64,000 nt of DNA, taken from Apostichopus japonicus. Taxonomy: Eukaryota; Echinodermata; Holothuroidea; Aspidochirotida; Stichopodidae. Numbering within the stretch: the stretch's first letter is position 1; every line of letters starts with the position of its first letter. This document shows positions 55,201 through 64,000 of this stretch, in pieces. The notes below the pieces were generated by a model, which had not been told where the DNA came from, ran no database searches, and saw nothing but the letters and a program-made list of their open reading frames with translations. The DNA lies in NCBI RefSeq assembly GCF_037975245.1, contig NC_092577.1:28760398-28824397 (forward strand), in the 5' to 3' direction. The position numbers and the translations under genes were made by a program.

Positions 55201-58114
55201 TATGTAGTGTGAGTAATACAAGTTGGTTTAGGCCTATAATTAAAGTCAGCAAGTTGGCTAAAACTTAAAGGAGAATTACACACTTTTACAGTTAATATTT
55301 GACGAGTTGTATACAATAGAATTAATTGGCAGGTCACTAATTAATATTAAAGGAGTATTACAGAAAATATTAATGGCCCTTCTGTTGTTGATATAATTGA
55401 AAGGGGTTTTATGTACAGTATCATTCTATTCATTTAACTTATGTATTAGAGAATAGAAATAGGCATTGCATTACACTCTGATACATGTACTGCGTTCATT
55501 ACTTTATGTATTTATGTATTTGCTCGGGCTGTTTTTGCCCCATAGCTCGGACAATCAGTGGTATAACATATAGCACTGCAAATTGGGCTGATACTAGCAG
55601 TGTGGTTTAGGGATATATATACATTAAACTAAGTGTTGTGCCTTAAAGTATACTGCGGATACCTAACCATCTGTTGTTTTTTTTATTATTTTTGAAAAGC
55701 CCTTTTTCGGTCCCAAGATATACACATTTTTAATTAACCCGAGAAACTCATTAAATATCATAAAGTGTGAAAGCCACTGATGACGTAGAGCCTTGCGCCC
55801 TTAATAAGTTAAACCCCAATATTTACCAGCCCACGTATCATTTGAATAATATGAAGTATCTCTTTTGAAGAAGACTATGAATGTTTTTTTTTTTAAATCA
55901 CCTTAGGCCACGAACCCGTGTCCAGTGTTCCGGAAAGGAAGGTTGCGAAAACACAGGAAAATAACATAACAGAAAATTAGGCAGTCACTCCCTTTTACAT
56001 CATCAATGTGCATAATTAGCTTAGGTTTAATGTTTATCCATAAAATAAAACTAGAAATAGGAAAGACTTATAAAATGGTCAATCTTTGATGGGAGATGTA
56101 GCTATTTTCATGATTTCTAATGCCTATTAGGGTGATAAGGACAATGTTGTCCACAGGTGTCCGTAAACCTTTAAATATATCATAACCTTTCGAATTGGTC
56201 TTGGTGGTCGCATTGACCAACAAAAAAGTGAAAATCTGGTACATTTTAGTGGCTACAAACTGGTGATAAAATAAGCGAGCATGAAGAAAGTTAGGTTGAC
56301 TGGAACAAAAAAATCCTTGAAAAGCTTTTGTCATGGCACCAAACCAGAAGCAGACGAAATTCGACAGCAATTTAAACGCCCCGTTTCCCACAACCCCACC
56401 CCACCCAACCCCACCGAACCCCACGAGCTAACCAGGCCTTGCCTCAGTGCACTCATTACAATTGTTCGAGTGTTCGTATCGTTGGCCAGTCCATGAACCG
56501 TCTAATCTAATTTACAAAAAAAAATGTGTACCAGCGGTTCAAATTAATTACTGAACTTTTACGGACAATTCTGTTAAACCTAAAATGTGATATTCATAAC
56601 TAAAGCATTTTGTTCAATTATTTGGAGTTGAGAAAGAAAATATCACATGACTATTTCGACTGGGCAATTTTTTTTTTTCTTTCTTTATCACCCCCAACTT
56701 TTCACACTATATGACGCATTAAGTGTGTCATGAGTTAATCTATTAGTTGCCATTCATGAATGGAATTAATTAATTAATTATCATATTCAGAAAACACAAC
56801 AAGACAATACTGATATTTTCTAGTACCCTTTTCGATAGAATTTGAAGTGTCTCGATCCATAATGCTGACCTATAGCCTATTAATAATTCATTATGCATCA
56901 TCGTGCTCTTGTTTAAGGGCGCCTATACATTTTCTACGCTATTCGTTTTCCCTCAAATCTCTGAATGCCTGCATGAGTAGGTTGCTACTTCGCAGGGCTA
57001 TACTTTTTTGAGCAAAACATCATATCTCACGCATTAAGATTTGCAGGTTTGAGGTCTTTCCAAATGGAAAACTCATAAATGATGACGTATCTTTGACGAC
57101 TGGTCAGTATATCCCGTACGCAATGCATTTATTTGTCCTCGACTACGAGCGATACGAATATGTCATATTGAAGAAACGGTGGTACAATGCGGTCTGTTAC
57201 GCTGGCTGCGTGTACTGCTATGCACAGGAAGGGCATTCTTTCACTCTGTGTAGATACAGGCTTACCTCTACGTATTGTTGCTGTGTATAATTTGTGGTGA
57301 TTTGTTTGATCTTTGTTCCACTGTCGTTGGTGTGAAGAGTTAGCAATGCTTGGTGAGGAGTAGCGCAAAGGCATTGACTCTAAGGAATTTAAACTACGAG
57401 GTTGGAACCCAGTGTCTGTGTAAATAAGTGTTGTTACAACTGAACGGGTGTGAAAGTGGACACGTCGTGTTAACTGTTACTCTGCCTTTCATACGTTGAA
57501 GTCGACGTCTGACTTGCTCTGTGTGTCTTCTCGCGCGAAAGACGACGAGAGGAAAATATTTGTTACTACGACCGGAGCGATATACAGAAGTACGGGAAGT
57601 GTTCACTGATTGAGGATTTGTACTAAACTACCGTGGGGATTTATCTAACCAGCCCGTCCGAGCTGATTAATTCAGTGACCTATGGCATCGGCTGTTATTT
57701 GTTATCATGGAGCCATCTCTTCAAACGACAGCGTCCACCGTTGCACATGTATATACCTGGTTACATTGTGGAGATGATTTTATTGGAATTACTATTGCAC
57801 ATATGTGACAACATGTAAGTGTGCTGGTACACATGCATGGTAAGTAATAACGACGAAAATGATGGTAATATGTTCAGTCATAACGTATATGACATATCGT
57901 AGTATAATCTTTTACGCTTATACTGTATAGTATATGCGATATATATATATATATATATATATAAACATACAGCTCTGAAATTACAAGTCTCATAGAGCAT
58001 AACAATATACTTACTATCCGTAAATCATATGTCTATTCTGGTGTTAAACATCTGGTTGGTTATACACACCTTTCAGGGAGGATGGTGGATCCAGAACCGA
58101 CACCTAAACATGGT
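52253..58114. other. Gene-free stretch
   Basis: No coding exon I can support. A LINE-tail-like piece (AAGCGCCTTGGG, GGAAAGCGCCATAGAAAT) lies at 52995-53065. Poly-C tracts lie near 53700 and 54480, and a short TA run at 57938-57963. A CpG-richer patch at 57400-57850 ends in splice-donor-like GTAAGT sites, perhaps an upstream exon of a gene to the right. Confidence 0.45.
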
Positions 58115-58122
58115 CTTTGATA

Positions 58123-58656
58123 CAGTGGCGTAGCCAGAGGGGCCAGGGGGCAATGCCCTCCCCCCCATATTTGCCTTGTGCTACAGCCTTGCCCCCTCCC
58201 CCCCCCCCAATTGAAATCCAGTGATGTATTCAAAATACTTCTTTTTTACATTTTTCGAGTTCTAATCACAAATATTCATACCTCAGGGCTCATGTTCATA
58301 CTTCATATAAGGTCAGAACTTTTTGGGCCTTGATCATACCCACATACGGAGACCGTTGATTAATATCGTCCTACAGAATAAGCGCCAATAATTTGGCCTG
58401 TTGTATAGCCATTACACACTAGCGCTAGCAACCTATGTGCATTTTCAGCGACCAATGATGCCACTCGTGGAGAATTTTCACTGCACGTATAGGCCCTATA
58501 GGCCTGGTGAAACTTGTTTGTGTGGAAATCTGGGCATGTAGTGAATTAAAGTAGCTAATTTATTCATTGTATGCTTTTCATAATGTGGGGTTGCCCCCCC
58601 CCTTAAGAAAAATCTTGTCCCCCCCCCCTAACAATAGAATGCTGGTTACGCCACTG
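58123..58656. mobile_element. hAT-like MITE, 534 bp
   Basis: Left end CAGTGGCGTAGCCAG, right end CTGGTTACGCCACTG. Perfect 8-bp duplication CTTTGATA (58115-58122 and 58657-58664). Poly-C runs just inside both ends. Non-coding. Confidence 0.92.
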
Positions 58657-59379
58657 CTTTGATATCCATAATCCTACCAGAAAAAAACCATATTTACACT
58701 ATAGTAAGGTACATATAATTAGGTCTAAACGCAAGGTTGTGCTAATGACTACTCTTATTTTGTGTGTGGGTGTGTGTGGGTGTGTGTGGGGGGATGGGGG
58801 GAGGGGTAAACCGCACAACCCTGAAATCGCGCATGCCCAATATTTATTAACCAACCATAGGTCTGTATACTTAATGGAGTCCCTTGTTAACAGGGTTGGT
58901 GATTTTTGATTTTGAAAAAAATATATAAAACTTGGATTTTAAAATTTTATATCATGCGCCTTCATGTGTCTGTCCTTATTATACTTGGAAACGTGTGTTG
59001 ACCCTGGAATATGTACTTTCTGATCTAATGCCAAGACGTAGTACTTGCAGCCAAACCTTAATTCATACATACTACCATTTCCAAATAGCATTTGATAGCA
59101 TTGATAGAAAAGATCCAACTGAAGTTTGCTTTGGTTGTAACCCATGCCTAAACTTGACTGCATGGCACTAAATGACTTAATAGGTAGTATCCATTGTTAT
59201 ACATGTATGTCACCACTGGTTTAGAAGTTATATATGAGGTTTGAAGCGGCATGTTTGTGACTCTGTGGTTTTGAGAATAACACCTTTTTTCTACTTCAAT
59301 TTCCCGCCTTTTGTCTACCTTCTGTTTGGGGTGTGGGGGGGGGGTGGGAGCCGAACAGAGAGCGGAGGCACACTGCATA

Positions 59380-59545
59380 TGTATGAATGTATGTATGTGT
59401 GTATGCATGTATGCATGCATGTATGTATGGATTTGAGATTCTCCTGCAAGCTGCAGGAACTCGCGAAGAGGCCATCATTGGCTTATCAAGCCGCAAGCTG
59501 ACCGAAGTCAGTCTCTTACTTTCATATTTATCGTCCATGATTAAT
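59380..59545 (-). mobile_element. SINE family 1, copy C (5'-truncated)
   Basis: A (GTAT)n/(GCAT)n tail on the left, then the family body (CTGCAGGAACTCGCGAAGAG, GCCGCAAGCTGACCGAAGTC). The tRNA head is missing. Confidence 0.85.
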
Positions 59546-59883
59546 AATATTTACCATCTCAGTTGAGTTCAGCTCTTATATAGATAAATAGATATATAGA
59601 CGGACAGACATACGGACGGACAGACAGATAGACAGATAGACGGACGGACGGACAGACAGACAGACAGACAGTTGGTAGTAACATGAGATTATATTTCCCC
59701 GTCAATGTCAAGGCTTTAGAGAATCGTTCATAGCAGAATTGTGGCAAACCCCAAGTTCACCCACGTTCCACCAGAAATAGAGGGCGGTATCCCTATTTAA
59801 ACATGACCCTCTGTAGCGTCACTGTTGAGACGAAACAGTCTAGAGCAGGGGTTCCCTAACTGATGACTTGATGTCGACTTGAT

Positions 59884-61549
59884 GGAAGCAGGACACTTCG
59901 CTCAACAACCATTTCGCCCAACTGCCATTTCGCCCAACCTTACCATTTCGCCCAACCAGCCTGGTCATTGCGCCCAACCAGCCTGGTCATTTCGCCCAAC
60001 CAGCCTGGTCATTTCGCCCAACCAGCCTGGTCATTTCGCCCAACCAGCCTGGTCATTTCGCCCAACCTTGATTAAATATGATACTTGAAAAGAAAACGTT
60101 CGGGAATTGTTAAAGTTACAGGATACGAACCGAATATTAAGGAAACTTGAGGACCGATCAGTGTGTTGGGGGTTAGGTTTGATAGTAAACGTTCGAATAT
60201 TAAGGAATATTAAGGAAACTTGAAGTCCTTTTCTTTGTATAACTTTAGTAAGGAAACGTTACAGAATACGAACCGAATATTAAGGAATCTTGAGGATGGA
60301 TCAGTGTTTTAGGGGTTAGGTTTGATAGTAAACGTTCGGGAATTGTTAACGTTACGGGATACGAACCGAGTATTAAGGAAACTTGAAGTCGTGGTTAAAT
60401 TGATTAGGCCTACATATGTGATTACATATGTGGTTACATTGATAAATATTACGGACGGGTTTTATATATATATTGTTTTTCACTTAACGTTCCGGAATTG
60501 TTAGTCAGTAGGATGGACCAGTATTTTAGGGGTTAGGTTTGATAGGTTTTTATGAAGACCGATTCCCCTGTGTTTGTATAACATTAGATTAACACTATGT
60601 AGAACTAGATAAACACATAACTGCTGTGAACAATACCCTTGATTAATGCCTGGCGGACTTGATAAACCTTGACCGAAGTCATCTAGCAGAACAATAGGTG
60701 TGGATTAATAAACCACAAACAATAGGCCTCCGATAAACGTCTGGTTGACCGGATTAACGCTTGGCTGACCAAAACAATAACTGCGGATTACTGACTCACA
60801 AATGCAATAACATCAATTATTGACATCAGCCTGTCAATCACATGGGATAAACCCAAAGGATGGATAAAAGCCCTGCCCTCGTTTGAGTTGGGCACAGTAC
60901 AATCTGTTCCGAACATCAGTTCACACCAAGATTCAACTCTATCAGACTTCAGCTCCAAAACTTCCAATAATTTAACCCAAAATAAATAAAATTGAATTAG
61001 TGAAATAGAAACGGTTATATTATTCCACACCGATTCCCCTTTGTTTATATAATAATATAACTTCCATATAATAATAATAATAATATAACTACCAATAATA
61101 TAACCCAAAATAAATCAAATTGAACTAGTGAAATAGAAACGGTTATATTATTCCACACCGATTCCCCTTTGTTTGTATAATAATATAACTTCCATTGTAT
61201 GCGTAAACGCCTAAAGTAGTGTAATCCTCCCATTATACCCGAAATAACTGCTCAGACTCCGATCGATATCGAGCGGACCTCACTTTATTTACCTATTACG
61301 AAGTAACCTTACCCAAAATCAATCAAATTGAACTGGTGGAATAGAAAAAGTAATATTATTCTGACTGAATATTAGTAAAAATAAGGTTGGGCGAAATGAC
61401 CAACACGGTTGGGCGAAATGACCAACACGGTTGGGCGAACTGACCATGCTGGTTGGGCGAAATGACCAACGCGGTTGGGCGAAATGACCAGGCTGGTTGG
61501 GCGAAATGGCAGTTGGGCGAAATGGTTGTTGGGCGAAGTGACTCGCAAG
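59884..61549. mobile_element. Foldback element with inverted minisatellite arms and 9-bp target duplication
   Basis: CGACTTGAT lies at 59875-59883 and 61550-61558. Both ends consist of ~20-bp units (CATTTCGCCCAACCAGCCTG on the left, the complement on the right), each arm starting with CACTTCGC.CAACAACC and a CAACTGCC variant in matching order. The interior has its own repeats: CGAA(C)CGAATATTAAGGAA units between 60100 and 60540, and ACCGATTCCCCT plus GTGAAATAGAAACGGTTAT units at about 60990, 61115 and 61325. No transposase. Mutator-like by duplication length. Confidence 0.8.
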
Positions 61550-62068
61550 CGACTTGATCATGTTGAGGTAAAACATTTTCTTGAATATTTTTATAGCAAT
61601 ATAAGTCTACAAAAGCTGAAGCTCAGTGAAAGATCTCCGCAACATTACTGCAGTTTTAACTGAAAGGTGCCTCACAGTCATGAAACAACCAAGATATAGT
61701 TATTGTTGTGTATAGTTTGATGATGCAGTCGCTGGGGAAATAAGTCAACACGCAAAACGATTTCGGATAGAAATTCCCAAAATGTATTCTCTGTTAACTT
61801 TCCGACTATTTCAATGGACGTATCAGATAGTCCAAGTGGATACTGGTACAATTATACATAAATGCAAAATAAAAGAAAACATAAAAGAAATAGATTACCA
61901 TCTTAAACATTATCCCCCCCCCCTCCCCCACCAAATAAAATGGATATAGGCATTAAAAAAATTGTCACTTAACAATGATTGACATGCTATTTCTATGTTC
62001 TACAATGTACATGCTTTTATTGAAGAATATTAAAGTTCCATTGGAACATAGCGCCATCATAGATGTGG

Positions 62069-62392
62069 GCGTATGGAAAGCCGTTTTAACATTTAATAAG
62101 GAATTTCAGATATCTCGAAATAATTTCAGATATCTCAAATTAAATTACAGATATCTCCAATTTTTTTAAAGATATCTACAAATAATTGCAGATATCTTAA
62201 AATCAATTTCAGATATCTCGAAGTACCAAGGAATTTCAGATATCTGAAATTGAATTCGAGATATCTCGAATTCATTTTCAGATATCTCGAATTCAATTTC
62301 AGATATCTCGAATTCAATTACAGATATCTCGAATTCAATTACAGATATCTGAAAATTCCCGATTAAATGTTAAAATGGCTTTCCATACGTGA
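62069..62392. mobile_element. Palindromic MITE filled with GATATC repeats
   Basis: Left CGTATGGAAAGCCGTTTTAA followed by CATTTAAT; right is its inverted copy (TTTAACATTTAATCGGG on the other strand). Between them lie AGATATCT palindromes roughly every 20 bp. Confidence 0.75.
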
Positions 62393-62700
62393 CATTTTAA
62401 CATTTAATCGGGAATTTCTGCATATGCATTACAGATATCTGGAATTCAATTGCAGATATCTCGAATTAGATTTGCAGATATCTTGAATTCAATTTCAGAT
62501 ATCTCGAATTCAATTTCAGATATCTCGAATTAAATTTCAGATATCTGAAATAGAATTTCAGATATCTCGAATTCAATTTCGGATATCTCGAATCCAATTT
62601 CAGATATCTCGAATCCAATTTCAGATATCTGAATTAGAATTTCAGATATCTCGAAATCTATTTTAGATATCTCGAATTCAATTTCAGATATCTGAAATTT
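62100..62700. repeat. Array of AGATATCT palindromes, ~20-bp spacing
   Basis: About 28 AGATATCT-type cores separated by CGAATTCAATTTC-like or GAAATTGAATTC-like spacers, in mixed orientations. A second partial element begins at about 62394 (ATTTTAACATTTAATCGGG) in the same orientation as the first one's left end. The reading frame FEISEIEFEISEI across it is a repeat artefact. Confidence 0.9.
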
Positions 62701-63717
62701 ATAAAGTAAATTAAATGAAAATGAACACATATATGGCTCGATTATGTCATATTTAGTCTACAGTCTTCGGTGTGAATTGACATTAAAACCTGTGATATCT
62801 TCCAAATTGAATAAGACATTTTGCTTAGCTGTTTAGGGAAGTTGTTCATCACATAGCTCTATCACATAGATTACAAGTGAAGGTTGGCTATGCATCTCCT
62901 TTTCAACTAAAGAGTCACACTTTTGGCTTCGATCTCAGCTATTATTCAGTGGTTTACCTTCTTGCCAACTAACTGTGTCCATTACTTTGATCAGGAAGCT
63001 GTCACTCTAGAAATGACAGCTATACATGCTGTTCACTTGGCAGGTAGCTTAATTGGCGGGGCCTTTTTCATGCTTACGGTACGGTATCTAAACCCCGGAT
63101 AGGCCTACTCGATCTATGGAAAGTCATATCCAGTATATATATATAGAAGACCACGGTAGTATAGCCTGCTGACTATGACCATGATATATGGGTTCACATG
63201 TACTTACTAAGCATGGAAGTAACATTCACGTTAAATACTCAGTAAGCATAGGCTACACAGGTCTACACAGAAATTTGCTTTTGATTCTGTTGGGATTTAA
63301 AGGCATTGAAGACTCGCCCCAAACCGCGTGCGGCCATCTGAAAAAGTTAACTTTCTGTTGCTTGCAAGTGACGTTTTGTTCGTGTCGCTACAAAATGCAA
63401 ACAGTAATGAAACGTGATACCTTGTTATCTTTAGCTGGACCTGAGATGTCCATCGCTGTTTTGTTTATACACTGTGCTGTGGGTATTGACCGCAGCTGTA
63501 TGTACTGACTGTACACTAGTGTCTAATCACCGACGGTAGCAAGCAGTGTGTGTATTTTTTGGGGATCGATTGTGGTGTCTAACACTTCTGTTACACCTCA
63601 TTCGAAACTAGGTCAAATTACCGGCATTAGACGTTTCTTTTTGCGCGAGTCTTCACACCCTTTACATAATCACACAGTCATGAATACGAACATTTCATGC
63701 GCATGTGAACAGTGTGG

Positions 63718-63771
<54 letters not shown>

Positions 63772-64000
63772 GTATGTATCGTCAAGATTTTGTGATTATA
63801 TGATATGCAATATTAGCAATAATACCACTGATATGCATGGTAGAGTTAGAGATTGATTAGGTTGTGTTAACTGTATACTATTGGGAATGCGTAATTGTGC
63901 TCTTAATTTTAATTCAAGTAAACTTTACTTGGCACCAAAACTGGGCAAGGACAACTCTTAGACAATCAGGAAACGACCTTATGTGTTAGTTCAAATCTCA
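62701..64000. other. Right edge of the window, no gene recognised
   Basis: Contains a (TA)n run at 63719-63772. The stretch about 63290-63680 is less AT-rich and has one open frame of 106 codons, but no family I recognise. Confidence 0.4.
63719..63772. repeat. (TA)n microsatellite
   Basis: About 25 TA units with G interruptions. Confidence 0.95.

Noticed and set aside
57400-57850. Possible 5' exon of a gene extending right, with GTAAGT donors near 57814 and 57842
   Set aside because: No convincing start codon or conserved peptide; kept only as a note in the gene-free stretch.
63188-63508. 106-codon plus-strand frame
   Set aside because: No family recognised, repetitive-looking surroundings, no splice context; it may be part of an interspersed repeat.

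Overview
The window is metazoan nuclear DNA: split genes with GT-AG introns, AT-rich sequence, many microsatellites, and interspersed SINEs, LINE tails and DNA transposons. Deuterostome-like genes (a death-domain protein, an LRRC51 orthologue, metazoan SelO) and recurrent GGCCTA-rich spacer sequence suggest a marine invertebrate deuterostome, most likely an echinoderm. The species assignment is inference.

Left part (1-31 kb), all host genes on the minus strand. A complete nine-exon gene for the pseudokinase AMPylase SelO (selenoprotein O) runs from 10963 down to 191. Exon phases close exactly to 653 residues. The residue that is selenocysteine in human SelO is an ordinary Cys (TGT) here. Upstream lies a six-exon gene (30210 down to 12012) whose five introns are all phase 1. 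It encodes about 446 residues with an N-terminal death domain and a C-terminal helical domain of the kind I associate with invertebrate death-domain and NLR-type proteins.

Intron 3 of the death-domain gene holds a 10.8 kb EnSpm/CACTA-type DNA transposon (14674-25454). It has CACTGTAAA termini in inverted orientation, a TA target duplication, an 883-residue zinc-finger DDE transposase and a second multi-exon accessory gene. Both lie in the same orientation as the host gene. The element carries its own passengers: subterminal diverged repeats, and a palindromic MITE with telomere-like CCCTAA repeats.

Middle part (31-48 kb) has no gene I can support. It is a graveyard of short DNA transposons, several with perfect 8-bp target duplications typical of hAT (32269-32709, 36027-37126 with 36403-36801 nested inside it, 37238-37847). 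A ~2.4 kb element with 30-bp perfect inverted termini (31091-33454) has others nested in it. Three tRNA-derived SINE families and LINE 3' tails are scattered through the window.

Right part (48-64 kb). A 13-copy, 70-74 bp alternating satellite ends 175 bp before an apparently intronless LRRC51 gene (50102-50791, plus strand). Beyond it are two foldback elements with 9-bp target duplications (51621-52243 and 59884-61549), another hAT MITE (58123-58656), and an unusual array of GATATC palindromes about every 20 bp (62100-62700).
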